Assembly (NCBI RefSeq): GCF_001469165.1
Contig: NZ_JABX01000014.1
Coordinates: 62,001-126,000 of the forward strand
Source: Thiohalocapsa sp. ML1
GTDB lineage: Bacteria; Pseudomonadota; Gammaproteobacteria; Chromatiales; Chromatiaceae
DNA: 64,000 nucleotides
Direction of reading: 5' to 3'
Positions within the stretch are counted from its first letter, which is position 1; each line of letters opens with the position of its first letter. Of this stretch, positions 26,538-38,178 are shown piece after piece. Made by a program: the position numbers and the translations under genes. Below the pieces are notes generated by a model. That model worked only from the letters and a program-made list of their open reading frames with translations. It was not told where the DNA came from and ran no database searches.

Positions 26538-27503
26538 TCAGACAGCGCGCTCGATGCGCAGCTCCGTGGTGCAGGCCCCAAGCCGCCCCTCCCCCTTCCA
26601 GCTCTGCCGAAGCGGGCGCAGGTCCGCACAATCGCGCCCCACCGCGAGCCGCGCGTAGGCGGCATCGGCCACCTGCCCGCGGGCAGGGTCGAAGCCGCGC
26701 CAGCCGGCACCGGGCACCAGCACCTCGGCCCAGTGGTGCAAGCCGCCGGGCAAGCCGCACACGCCGGACTCGGCGCTGACGGGCGCTGCCGCGGCGCCGG
26801 TATACACATAGCCCGCCACGAGCCTTGCGGGCAGGCCCCAGCCGCGGGCGAGGGCCATCAGCAGCAGCGCGAGCTCGGCGGCGGTGCCGGTGGCGCTCTG
26901 GAGCACCCGCGCGGCACTGGGCTCGGCGACGGGGGCGATCGCGTCCGCCGCGGTCTCGCCGGCGCGCGCGGGCGTGTCGGCGACGGTGCAGCCGGCGGTG
27001 ATCCAGGTGGTCGCGTCCTGCAGTTGCACGAACAGCGCCACGTTCGGGCGCAGCAGCGGCAAGCCCTCGGCCATGTCCGCCGGCACGCCGACATCGGCCG
27101 GGGCCTCGCCGACGAGCAGCGCCTCCAGCAACGGCGCCGCGGCGTCGCGGTGCAGCACGAGATCCCACAGCCGCGGCGCCTGGTGCAGGCTGTCCGCGAT
27201 CCAGGCGCGCTCGCGCTCCAGCGCCACGGGCTCCACGGCGTAGGGGTCGTCCAGCAGCGTCTCCACCTCCGCCTGCATGGACAGCACCAGCCCATCGTGC
27301 GTCGAGAGCAGCGCGGTGCGATGCACCTGGTTGCCGAAGCAGTCGCGGTGGGAGGCGAGCGTCGCCGCGGGCTCGCACGCGACATCGCACCGCAGCAGCC
27401 GCTGGCCCGCATCGTCCCAGGGCGCGCAGCGCCATTCCAGGTGATGCTCGCGGACCGGGGCGTCGAAGGCGATGCGCTCGCGGCGCTTGATGCGCAGCTT
27501 CAT
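26538..27503 (-). CDS. Transglutaminase-like protein lacking the catalytic Cys
   Basis: A 321-aa protein of the COG1305 kind: a beta-rich N-terminal domain, then a transglutaminase core. The His (GGLHHWAEVLVPG) and Asp (GWRGFDPARGQ) of the triad are present, but where relatives have G.C.(D/E)FA it reads SATGTAAELALLLMALARGW, so the nucleophilic Cys is Ala. It is therefore probably a non-catalytic or binding form. It is last in an operon with the alpha-E and ATP-grasp genes, overlapping the former by 4 bp. That trio recurs in bacteria with unknown function, probably peptide ligation. Confidence 0.8.
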   Translation of the reverse strand: MKLRIKRRERIAFDAPVREHHLEWRCAPWDDAGQRLLRCDVACEPAATLASHRDCFGNQVHRTALLSTHDGLVLSMQAEVETLLDDPYAVEPVALERERAWIADSLHQAPRLWDLVLHRDAAAPLLEALLVGEAPADVGVPADMAEGLPLLRPNVALFVQLQDATTWITAGCTVADTPARAGETAADAIAPVAEPSAARVLQSATGTAAELALLLMALARGWGLPARLVAGYVYTGAAAAPVSAESGVCGLPGGLHHWAEVLVPGAGWRGFDPARGQVADAAYARLAVGRDCADLRPLRQSWKGEGRLGACTTELRIERAV

Positions 27504-28519
27504 GCGCCGGCGCCCGCGCGCGCCGCCCTCGGCGCAGACGCGTCGGTGTCGGACAGTTGGTCGGCGTCGGCCATGTGCGCCTCGAAGTAGTCCGCTTGCA
27601 GGGCGTCGGTGAGGGCGGCGAGCCGGTCGAGAAAGTCCTCCAGGTATTCATGCAGCCCGTTTTCCAGCACGCGGCGCGGCGACAGGCCCGCGAGGCGGGC
27701 GCGCAGCGCCGCCATGCACTCGGGCACGGCACCGTCCGGCACGTCGCCGATGCGCGCGAGCGCACGCTCCATGCCGTCCAGGCAGTAGGCCAGCGAGCGC
27801 GGAAAGTCCGCGTCCAACAGCACGAACTCCACGACATCGATGGGGCGGATGCCGGAGTGGTACCGGCGCCGGTAGGACTCGAAGCCGGACAGGGACTTGA
27901 GCAGCGCGCCCCATTGGTAATAGTCGAGCGGCGAGCCCACCAGGGTCAGGTCCGGCAGCAACAGGTGGTAGCGCACGTCAAGGATGCGCGCGGTCATGTC
28001 CGCGCGCTCCTGCAGGCTGCCGAGCGCCGTGAAGCCGTAGGCCTCGCCGCGCATCATGGTGCTCTGCGTGAGCCCGAAGAATAGCGCCACCTCGCGGTGC
28101 ACGTAGCTGTAAAACTCCGCCGCCTGCCAAGGCTGGAGCCGGGTCTTGAGATGGCGGTCCGTGCTGAGCCAGAACTGGTTGATGGCCTCCCACATCTCCT
28201 GCGTGATGCGGTCGCGCACCACGCGGGCGTTCTCGCGGGCGAGGCGCAGGCTGTTGTAAAGCGAGCCCGGATAGTCCTTGTCCTGGGTCAGGTAGCGAAT
28301 CACCCGCTGCACCGTCACCTGTCCGTCCGGGTGCCGGGCGAGATAGGACGCATCGGCATCGACAATGGTCAAGAGCGGCGTCCACTGCATCTCCTCCGTA
28401 GCGCCCTCGTCCGCCTCCAGCATGTGGCGGACGTTGATGTCGAGAATGCGCGCGGTATCGTCGGCGCGCTCCAGGTTGCGGCCCATCCAATAGAGGGATT
28501 CGGCGATGCGGCTGAGCAT
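27500..28519 (-). CDS. Alpha-E domain protein (DUF403)
   Basis: A 339-aa helical protein beginning MLSRIAESLYWMGRNLERAD followed by DTARILDINVRHM, the signature of the alpha-E (COG2307) family. Other conserved pieces are LRLARENARVVRDRITQEMWE and ARILDVRYHLLLP. Function is unknown; it accompanies circularly permuted ATP-grasp proteins and transglutaminases, as here. It overlaps the transglutaminase-like gene by 4 bp and is separated from the ATP-grasp gene by a 310-bp repeat. Confidence 0.9.
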   Translation of the reverse strand: MLSRIAESLYWMGRNLERADDTARILDINVRHMLEADEGATEEMQWTPLLTIVDADASYLARHPDGQVTVQRVIRYLTQDKDYPGSLYNSLRLARENARVVRDRITQEMWEAINQFWLSTDRHLKTRLQPWQAAEFYSYVHREVALFFGLTQSTMMRGEAYGFTALGSLQERADMTARILDVRYHLLLPDLTLVGSPLDYYQWGALLKSLSGFESYRRRYHSGIRPIDVVEFVLLDADFPRSLAYCLDGMERALARIGDVPDGAVPECMAALRARLAGLSPRRVLENGLHEYLEDFLDRLAALTDALQADYFEAHMADADQLSDTDASAPRAARAGAGA

Positions 28520-28829
28520 GTTGAGAAGTACGAAGTACGGAGTACGGGGTACGATGGCGGAGTCCGGTCGCTCGCTAGGCGACTAATCTGGAGTACGGAG
28601 TAGGAAGTACGAAGTACGGGGTACGGTGGCGGAATCCGGTCGCGCGCTAGGCGACCAATTCTGGAGTACGGGGTACGGGGTACGGTGGCGCAGCTTCGCC
28701 GTTCCGCAGCGTAAAGTCTCGTCGGGGCAAGCACTACCAAATGTCCGGGAACCCGGGCTTCGCGGTGCTCCCCGTACTTCGTACTCCGTACTCCGTACTC
28801 CGTACCCCGTACCCCGTACTCTTCTTCTT
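28520..28829. repeat. Snap-back array of GTACGGA-type heptamers, about 300 bp
   Basis: The left part has blocks of 7-bp units (GTACGAA, GTACGGA, GTACGGG), repeated within a larger direct repeat of about 85 bp that includes TCCGGTCGCTCGCTAGGCGA (second copy TCCGGTCGCGCGCTAGGCGA). The right part (about 28770-28821) has the same units in inverse orientation (CCGTACTTCGTACTCCGTAC). The whole could form a very long hairpin. It splits the ATP-grasp and alpha-E genes, which are often directly adjacent. Confidence 0.9.
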
Positions 28830-30320
28830 TCATTCCGCCAACACCCAAGTGTCCTTGCTGCCCCCGCCCTGCGAGGAATTCACCACCAGCGAGCCCTTGG
28901 TCATGGCGACGCGCGTCAGGCCGCCCGGCACCACGTCGATGCCGTCGCCGTAGATGATGAAGGGCCTGAGATCCAGATGCCGGGATTCCAGCTCGCCGTC
29001 CAGATAGCAGATGTGGCGCGAGAGCTGGACCACGGGCTGGGCGATGTAGTTGCGCGGGTCCGCCTGCACCTTGCGCGCGAATTCCGCCCGCTGGTTCGGC
29101 GTCGAGCTCGGTCCCATCAGCATGCCGTAGCCGCCGGATTCAGCGACGGCCTTGACCACCATGCGCTCCAGGTTGTCGAGCACGAAGGCGCGCTCCTCCG
29201 CGTTCGTCATCTGGTAGGTGGGCACCTGCTGCAGGATCGGCGCCTCACCCAAGTAGTAGCGGATGAGCTCCGGCACGAAGGTGTAGACGGCCTTGTCGTC
29301 GGCGATGCCGGCGCCGGGGGCGTTCACCAGCGCGACGTTGCCGGCGCGCCAGGCGTTGATGACGCCGGCCACGCCGAGCGCCGAATCGCTGCGAAATATC
29401 AAAGGGTCCAGAAAGGCGTCGTCGATGCGCCGGTAGATCACGTCCACCCGATCGAGGCCATGCGTGGTCTTGAGATATACGCAGTCGTTCTTGCAGACCA
29501 AGTCACGCCCCTCGGCCAATTCCACGCCCATCTCCTTGGCGAGGAAGGTGTGCTCGAAATAGGCGGAGTTGAAGATGCCCGGCGTCAGCACGACGATGTT
29601 GGCGCGCTCCCGCCCGCGCGGCGACAGGAAACGCAACGCCTGCAACAAGAGCGCCGGATAGTGTTCCACCCGCCGCACCCGGTAGCGCGCGAAGAACTCC
29701 GGCAGGATGCGCCGCTCGACGATGCGGTTCTCGATCATGTACGACACGCCGGACGGCGTGCGCAGGTTGTCCTCGAGCACCAGGTAGCGGCCGTCCTCAT
29801 CGCGGATCAGGTCTACGCCGCCGATGTGGGTGTAGATGTCGTGCGGGACGTCGATATCCATGATCTCGCGGCAGAAGTCCTTGCCGTTGTAGATCAGCTC
29901 CGGCGGCAGCACGCCGTCCTTCAGGCAGCGCTGGCCGTGGTAGAGGTCCTTTAAGAACAGGTTCAGCGCACGTACGCGCTGTTTCAGCCCCGCCTCGATG
30001 TGCGCCCACTCCGACGCCGTGATGATCCGCGGCAGGATATCGAAGGGCCAGACCCGCTCGATGCCCTCGTCCGAGTCCGAATAGACCGTGAAGGTCACAC
30101 CCTCGGTGTGCAGCGCCAGGTGCGCCTCCCGCGCCTTGTCCCCAAGCAGGTGCTGCCCGGTGCGCTGGATGTGCTCCCACATGGGCAGGTAATGCCCGCG
30201 CGGGCGGAAGTCGTCCTGGTAGAACTCGTGGTAAGCCCGTGCCGGGCCGGTGCAGGGCGAGCCGGACGAGGCCGAAGCACCGATGCTGCGTTGCGCTGGG
30301 GAGGATAACGACGAGAACAC
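28830..30320 (-). CDS. Circularly permuted ATP-grasp protein (DUF404/DUF407)
   Basis: A 496-aa protein of the COG2308 family. Landmarks: EGVTFTVYSDSDEGIERVWP, FDILPRIITASEWAHIEAGL, YLVLEDNLRTPSGVSYMIEN, IVVLTPGIFNSAYFEHTFLA, VAGVINAWRAGNVALVNAPG and MVVKAVAESGGYGMLMGP, the permuted ATP-binding parts. By family analogy an ATP-dependent carboxylate-amine ligase; substrate unknown. First of three genes with the alpha-E and transglutaminase-like proteins. The N-terminal 25 residues (Ser/Ala-rich) are unusual, so the start may be internal. Confidence 0.9.
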   Translation of the reverse strand: MFSSLSSPAQRSIGASASSGSPCTGPARAYHEFYQDDFRPRGHYLPMWEHIQRTGQHLLGDKAREAHLALHTEGVTFTVYSDSDEGIERVWPFDILPRIITASEWAHIEAGLKQRVRALNLFLKDLYHGQRCLKDGVLPPELIYNGKDFCREIMDIDVPHDIYTHIGGVDLIRDEDGRYLVLEDNLRTPSGVSYMIENRIVERRILPEFFARYRVRRVEHYPALLLQALRFLSPRGRERANIVVLTPGIFNSAYFEHTFLAKEMGVELAEGRDLVCKNDCVYLKTTHGLDRVDVIYRRIDDAFLDPLIFRSDSALGVAGVINAWRAGNVALVNAPGAGIADDKAVYTFVPELIRYYLGEAPILQQVPTYQMTNAEERAFVLDNLERMVVKAVAESGGYGMLMGPSSTPNQRAEFARKVQADPRNYIAQPVVQLSRHICYLDGELESRHLDLRPFIIYGDGIDVVPGGLTRVAMTKGSLVVNSSQGGGSKDTWVLAE

Positions 30321-30697
30321 GCGGGCTCTGCTGGTGTTGCGGCTGGGCTATCGGTTAACGCCGAAGTCTACATGCAATCCGTGCACCAACAGATGGCGAA
30401 TGACCAGGCTGCCGCGAGCCGCCAAACACCTCGCCGCGATGCGAGCAAGATCAGGTTGCTGGCGGTGACGCCGTCTGCCGCCGCAGCGCCAGCAAGAACC
30501 TGGACCGCTACCCGACATGCACCGAATTAGGGCGCCTCGGCAAGTCTTGGTGCGAAACGCTCGCGTGCGCTTATGGCGGAACTGAATAGCCGCGCCGGCC
30601 CCGAAGACACGAGCCGCCCGCCAAAGCCCGGTTTACACTGTCCGCGTTGTGCTTTTTCCGCCGGCCCCGTGGGCCGGCGTCCACTGACAGGTGCACC
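30321..30697. other. Gene-free 377 bp between divergent genes
   Basis: No gene seen. At 30660-30678 there is an 8-bp perfect hairpin GCCGGCCC-CGT-GGGCCGGC in the leader of the DUF4139 gene, preceded by GCTTTTTCC. It is not followed by T and so is not a plus-strand terminator; its role is unknown. The region must hold promoters for both flanking genes. Confidence 0.4.
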
Positions 30698-32254
30698 ATG
30701 CAGAAGCCCACCGGCATCCGCGCCGCGCTCATCGCGGCCCTGACCCTCATCGGCACGGAGACAATCATGGCCCAACCGCCCGCAGCGCCGCCCGGCAATC
30801 CGTCCGCTTCGTTGACCCAGCAGGGGAGCCCGGCGTCGCCCGCACCGGCCGCCGGCGTGCCGGAGCGGACGAGCACGCTCGCAGAGCAGACCGCCGTCGC
30901 CGTGACCATCTACAACCAGGATCTTGCGCTGGTGAAGGACCGCCGCCGGCTGGCGCTGCCCGCCGGGCGCGTGGACATGGCCTATCGGGACGTGAGCGCG
31001 CAGATCCGCCCCGAAACGGCGCTGCTGCGGACGCTCGACGGCGCGGACGGGCTCACGGTGCTGGAGCAGAACTTCGACTTCGACCTGCTCACCCCGGCCA
31101 AGCTGCTGGAGAAGTACGTCGGCCGCGAGGTCGGCATCGTCCGCACCCACCCCACCACGGGCGAGGAGACCGAGGAGACCGCCACCGTGCTCGCCGCGAG
31201 CGACGGCGTGGTGCTCGGTATCGGCAGCGGCGCCGAACAGCGCATCGAGACCGGCCGCGAGGGCAGCCTGCCCGGGCGCATCGTCTACCGCGACATCCCG
31301 GCCAACCTGCGCGACCGCCCGACGCTGGTGCTCGCACTCGACGGCGGCGCGGGCGGCGAGCGCGAGCTGGAGCTGTCGTATCTCAGCGGGGGCCTGAGCT
31401 GGGAGGCGGACTACGTCGGCGAGCTGGCGCCGGACGAGTCGCGGCTCGATCTCACCGGCTGGGTGACGCTGACCAACCGCAGCGGCACGACCTACCGCGA
31501 TGCAAAGCTCCAGCTCGTCGCCGGCGAGGTCAACATCGCGACCCGCTCCGGGCCCGACATGATGATGATGGACGCGATGCCGCGCGCCACCGCCGCGCCG
31601 CCGCCGCCCATGCAAGAGGAGAGCCTGTTCGAGTACCACCTCTATACGCTGCAACGCCCCACCACCATCGCCGACAACCAGACCAAGCAGGTGTCGCTGC
31701 TCAACGCCGCCGACGTGACCGTGGCGAAGGACCTGCTGATCCAGGGCAACCCCGGCAGCTACCGCGGGCCGCGCGGCCAGCTCACCGAGGACATGGACGT
31801 GAGCGTGTTCCTGGAGCTGACGAACAACGAGGCCTCCAACCTGGGCATGCCGCTGCCCGCCGGCACGGTGCGCATCTACAAGCGCGACGCCGACGGCAAC
31901 GCGCAGTTCATCGGCGAGGACGCCATCGACCACACACCGAAGAACGAGACGCTGCGCCTCAAGCTCGGCGAGTCCTTCGACGTGACCGCCAAGCGCAAAC
32001 AGACGGCGTTTGACAAGCGCTCCGGCAGCGGCCCGTGGCAGTACGAGTTCGACAGCGCCTACGAGATCCGCATCAAGAACGCGAAGCCCGAGCCCCAGGC
32101 CGTAACCGTGCAGGAGCGCATCCCCGGCGACTGGAAGATGCTGGAGGAAAGCGCCCCGCACGCACAGGGCAACGCCAACATCGCCGTCTGGAAGCTCAAC
32201 GTGCCCGCCGAGGGCGAGACGGTGCTGAGCTATCGGGTGCGCGTGCGCTTCTGA
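30698..32254 (+). CDS. DUF4139 domain protein, exported
   Basis: A 518-aa protein. The N-terminus has a signal-like segment (GIRAALIAALTLIGTETIMA) and a Pro/Ala-rich linker. The rest fits DUF4139 proteins: VAVTIYNQDLALVKDRRRLA, SYLSGGLSWEADYVGELAPD, VTLTNRSGTTYRDAKLQLVA, VFLELTNNEASNLGMPLPAG, and the C-terminal QAVTVQERIPGDWKM. These are beta-rich envelope proteins of unknown role. I chose ATG 30698. The last 141 bp are repeated at 35692-35832. Confidence 0.85.
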   Translation: MQKPTGIRAALIAALTLIGTETIMAQPPAAPPGNPSASLTQQGSPASPAPAAGVPERTSTLAEQTAVAVTIYNQDLALVKDRRRLALPAGRVDMAYRDVSAQIRPETALLRTLDGADGLTVLEQNFDFDLLTPAKLLEKYVGREVGIVRTHPTTGEETEETATVLAASDGVVLGIGSGAEQRIETGREGSLPGRIVYRDIPANLRDRPTLVLALDGGAGGERELELSYLSGGLSWEADYVGELAPDESRLDLTGWVTLTNRSGTTYRDAKLQLVAGEVNIATRSGPDMMMMDAMPRATAAPPPPMQEESLFEYHLYTLQRPTTIADNQTKQVSLLNAADVTVAKDLLIQGNPGSYRGPRGQLTEDMDVSVFLELTNNEASNLGMPLPAGTVRIYKRDADGNAQFIGEDAIDHTPKNETLRLKLGESFDVTAKRKQTAFDKRSGSGPWQYEFDSAYEIRIKNAKPEPQAVTVQERIPGDWKMLEESAPHAQGNANIAVWKLNVPAEGETVLSYRVRVRF

Positions 32255-34896
<2,642 letters not shown>

Positions 34897-35088
34897 GGAT
34901 AGGGTGCGGCGCGGCTCCGGGAGGGGCTCGCGCCGCATCCGGCTGCGCGGCGCGGGCCGACTAAAGTCTGCGTACCCGGGGCGCGGGCGACAAGATGTCG
35001 TACACTTGAGCCGCTTCGGCGCTGGAGCAGTCGATCGGCGCCGACCTCGATCGGCCGCCGGTCACCGGCAAGCAAAGGATGTCTCGCC

Positions 35089-35532
35089 ATGCTCAAGTCC
35101 GCCACCAGCCTCGCCGCGCTCATCCTGACCGTCCCCCTCGCGGCAGTCGCCGAGATCCACCGATGGACCGACGCGGACGGTCAGGTCCATTTCGGCGACC
35201 AGCCGCCAACCGACGCCGCGAGCGAGATCGTGAACGTTCGGCCGAATGTCTACGACGCGCCGACCACCGAGGCGCTGCCCGAGCCCATCGCGAGCGCGCC
35301 GGGGCGCGTCCTGCTCTACAGCACGCGCTGGTGCGGCTTCTGCACCAAGGCGCGGCAGTATTTCCAGGCCAACGGCATCGCCTTCGACGAGTACGACGTG
35401 GAGACCTCGGCAAAGGGCAAGCGGGACTACGCCCGGCTCGGCGGCGGCGGCGTGCCGGTGATTCTGGTGGGTGGCCAGCGCCTAAACGGGTTCAACAGCG
35501 CGGCCTTCGAGCGGGTCTATCGCGGGCGCTGA
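35089..35532 (+). CDS. DUF4124-glutaredoxin fusion, periplasmic
   Basis: A 147-aa protein: a signal peptide (LAALILTVPLAAVAEIHRW), a DUF4124 segment (HRWTDADGQVHFGDQPP), then a glutaredoxin domain with RVLLYSTRWCGFCTKARQYF, the CGFC redox pair, GGGGVPVILVGGQRLNGF and a cis-Pro. It is likely a periplasmic thiol-disulfide protein. Neighbour of katG on the same strand, 192 bp downstream, so a linked role in oxidative stress is possible. Confidence 0.85.
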   Translation: MLKSATSLAALILTVPLAAVAEIHRWTDADGQVHFGDQPPTDAASEIVNVRPNVYDAPTTEALPEPIASAPGRVLLYSTRWCGFCTKARQYFQANGIAFDEYDVETSAKGKRDYARLGGGGVPVILVGGQRLNGFNSAAFERVYRGR

Positions 35533-35691
35533 GGCGCGCCGCGCGAGTACAGCCAATGGCAGCGACCCGCACACCCGGCCGACATGACCCGCGGCCACTA
35601 CAGGCGCAGCCACGCATCGCGTCCGATCCCAGCCTGTCGCAGCAGCCGCTGAAAGCAGCGCAACGAAGATGTCGCCGGACGGTGGTTCGGG

Positions 35692-35832
35692 GAGCGCATC
35701 CCCGGCGACTGGAAGATGTTGGAGGAGAGCGCCCCGCACGCACAGGGCAACGCCAGCATCGCCGTCTGGAAGCTCACGGTGCCCGCCGAGGGTGAGACGG
35801 TGCCGACCTATTGGGTGCGCGTGCGCTCCTGA
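35692..35832 (+). pseudogene. Duplicated 3' fragment of the DUF4139 gene
   Basis: These 141 bp align without gaps to 32114-32254, the last 47 codons of the DUF4139 gene, with about ten mismatches by hand (some 93% identity), up to and including the stop. Weaker similarity runs on some 70 bp past both stops. No start or upstream part exists, so it is a relic. katG and the glutaredoxin gene lie between the two copies, and the McrB-like gene starts 72 bp after this one. The rest of the 35533-35904 gap shows nothing. Confidence 0.85.
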
Positions 35833-35904
35833 GCCGACGGCGGCGGGACGGGGCTCGGTCGCCGGGCCCCGGTCGAACGACAACAACACGGACGCCGACA
35901 CGCG

Positions 35905-38178
35905 ATGCACGACTTGACGACGGATGAGGGCCTGCGCGCCGCGCTGGCCGACGCCGAGGCGGCGGATGCCGCCGAGGCCGCGAGCCGAAGCTGGCACCGC
36001 GACGTGGCGGCCCTGCTGGAGGCGATCGCGGGCCTGGACCGGGCCGGGCGCGCGTCGCTCGACTTCCAGCAGCGGCTCTGGGACGACAACCCGATCTCCG
36101 CCACCGGCCAGGGCACCATCGACGTGACCGCCGTGTTGGCGGACCCTGCATTCCGCAACTGGCTCGCCGACGCCTCGCTGGCGCCGCTGCCGGACGACTC
36201 GGCGGCTCGCCTGAAGCACCTGGAGCAGCTCTACGACGAGCTGTGCCGGCGCCTGCTTGAGACCTGCCCGCGGTTGCCGCGGCTCAAGGCGCTACGCGGG
36301 CTCGCGGCGCTGTTCCCCGGCGAGCTTACTTGCATCACCGATTCCAGCCGCGCCGGCACCCTGGCGCGGCTCCTTGCCGGCAAGAAGCAGGTGAGCGGCG
36401 ACGTGGCGCGGCAGGTCGCGATCCGGCGGCGGCTCGACGCGCTGCTCGGGCCGCCCGCGCCGGGCTTCGCGGCGCAGGCCAAGCGGCTGCGGCTGCCCTG
36501 GCACCTGTATCGGCTGACGCAGGCCGGCGACGCGGAGCCCACCGTGGAGCCCGACCCGGCCGCCGGTGCCGCGCTCATTCCGTTGCCGGCGGCGCGGCGG
36601 CGGCGGAGTCTGTCCATTCCCACCGGGGGACTCAACGCGGTCGTTGCAACACTGGACGCAGTTAAGGATGCCCTCAGCGCCGACGATTTGCGGACATTTC
36701 TTAAGACTCAGTACCCGCGTCTGAAGGACAGCTCTCTAAGCGCCATCCGCTATTGCCTGCAATTCGAGCTGGGCGCGATCGAACGGCGGGACGGCAGCTT
36801 CCAGCCCACGGAACGCGGGTTGGCTTTGCTTGAAACCGGCGACCCGGCGGAGTTGGCCGACTGGCTCTTGACCCATGTCGTCGGGCCAGACCATGTGCTT
36901 TCTCTCCTCCGGCACGGGAGGGCTAGGCCGAAGCCGGAGCTCATTGCTCTCCTCAAGGCTGCAAACCCGGGCTGGACGTCCCTAACCGGACCCAGCCAGG
37001 TGCTCAGTACGCTGCGGGCGCTGGGCGTGCTGGATATGCACAACACTCAGGCCATCCACCTCACCGCCGACGGCCGCCGCTGGGCCGAGCTGATCCACTG
37101 GACGCCCGAGGTTCTGCCGGTCGAGGCCGACACGGTCGAGCCCATCGGCACAGGCCCCGCCACCGGCATCGGCACCGCAACCGCCGAGGCGGTGCAGCTC
37201 CCCGACGAGGCGGCGCTGACCCAAGCGGTCGCCCAAGCCGGCCACTTCCCGCCGGCCCTGGTCGTGCGCCTGCACGCCGCGCTCTGGGCGCACCGGCGCC
37301 GGCACTTCGCAGTGCTGACGGGGCTGTCGGGCAGCGGCAAGACGCTGCTCGCCTGCGCCTACGCCCGCGCGCTGCACGCGGACGACGCCGCTCGGCAGGC
37401 CGCAAACCTCCAGGTCATCGCGGTGCAGCCGGGCTGGTACGACCCCTCGCCGCTGTTGGGCTACCTCAACCCGTTGCGCGGCGACACCTACCAGCGCACC
37501 GCCTTCCTGGACTTTCTGATCCGCGCCGGCGAGGAGCCGGAGCGGCCCTTCGTCGCCGTGCTCGACGAGATGAACCTGTCCCACCCCGAGCAGTACCTCG
37601 CGCCGCTGCTCTCCGCCATGGAGAGTGGCGCCGCGCTCGACCTGCACCAGGAGGCCGAGCCCGTGGACGGCGTGCCGTCCAAGCTGGCCTATCCGCCGAA
37701 CCTGGCGCTCATCGGCACCGTGAACATGGACGAGACCACCCATGGCCTGTCCGACAAGGTGCTGGATCGGGCCTTCACGCTCGAGTTCTGGGACATCGAC
37801 CTGGACGCCTATCCGCGCTGGGGCGCCCGCAAGCTGGACGCCGCGGTGGAGCAGCGCGCCCGCGCCCTGCTCACCGGGCTGATGGCGGCGCTGCGCCCGG
37901 CGCGGCTGCACTTCGGCTGGCGCGTGGTGGACGATGTGCTGGACTTTCTCGCCCACTGCCGCGGCTCCGACATCATCGACGCCGACGCCGCGCTGGACCA
38001 GGTGATCTACGCCAAGCTGCTGCCGAAGCTCCGCGGCGAAGACAGCCGGCGCTTTCGCGACGCGCTGAACGGCTGCCTGCGCGTCCTGGACCAGCACGGC
38101 TGCCCCGGCTCGCTGGCCAAGGTGCGGGAGCTGGCGGAAGACCTGGAGACCCTCGGCAGTGCCCGCTTCTGGCGCTGA
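35905..38178 (+). CDS. McrB-like AAA+ NTPase
   Basis: A 757-aa protein. Residues 1 to about 420 are a variable N-terminal part, including two possible winged-helix regions (SADDLRTFLKTQYPRLKDSS; KPELIALLKAANPGWTSL) that could recognise DNA. The C-terminal NTPase has Walker A GLSGSGKTLLACAYARAL (about residue 471), Walker B VAVLDEMNLSHPEQYLAPLL (about 550) and the McrB-type IGTVNMDETTHGLSDKVLDR (about 601). By analogy it hydrolyses GTP or ATP to drive the partner nuclease against modified or foreign DNA. It overlaps the nuclease gene by 20 bp. Confidence 0.85.
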   Translation: MHDLTTDEGLRAALADAEAADAAEAASRSWHRDVAALLEAIAGLDRAGRASLDFQQRLWDDNPISATGQGTIDVTAVLADPAFRNWLADASLAPLPDDSAARLKHLEQLYDELCRRLLETCPRLPRLKALRGLAALFPGELTCITDSSRAGTLARLLAGKKQVSGDVARQVAIRRRLDALLGPPAPGFAAQAKRLRLPWHLYRLTQAGDAEPTVEPDPAAGAALIPLPAARRRRSLSIPTGGLNAVVATLDAVKDALSADDLRTFLKTQYPRLKDSSLSAIRYCLQFELGAIERRDGSFQPTERGLALLETGDPAELADWLLTHVVGPDHVLSLLRHGRARPKPELIALLKAANPGWTSLTGPSQVLSTLRALGVLDMHNTQAIHLTADGRRWAELIHWTPEVLPVEADTVEPIGTGPATGIGTATAEAVQLPDEAALTQAVAQAGHFPPALVVRLHAALWAHRRRHFAVLTGLSGSGKTLLACAYARALHADDAARQAANLQVIAVQPGWYDPSPLLGYLNPLRGDTYQRTAFLDFLIRAGEEPERPFVAVLDEMNLSHPEQYLAPLLSAMESGAALDLHQEAEPVDGVPSKLAYPPNLALIGTVNMDETTHGLSDKVLDRAFTLEFWDIDLDAYPRWGARKLDAAVEQRARALLTGLMAALRPARLHFGWRVVDDVLDFLAHCRGSDIIDADAALDQVIYAKLLPKLRGEDSRRFRDALNGCLRVLDQHGCPGSLAKVRELAEDLETLGSARFWR

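Noticed and set aside
26230-27837. 535-aa minus-strand frame
   Set aside because: Out-of-frame overlap with the transglutaminase-like and alpha-E genes; Arg/Ala/Gly-rich shadow.
28520-28829. CRISPR array
   Set aside because: The repeats are 7-bp units in tandem and inverted order, without regular spacers of 30-40 bp and without cas genes.
30660-30678. Rho-independent terminator upstream of the DUF4139 gene
   Set aside because: The stem is strong but no T run follows on either strand; T precedes it on plus, which would be A on minus.
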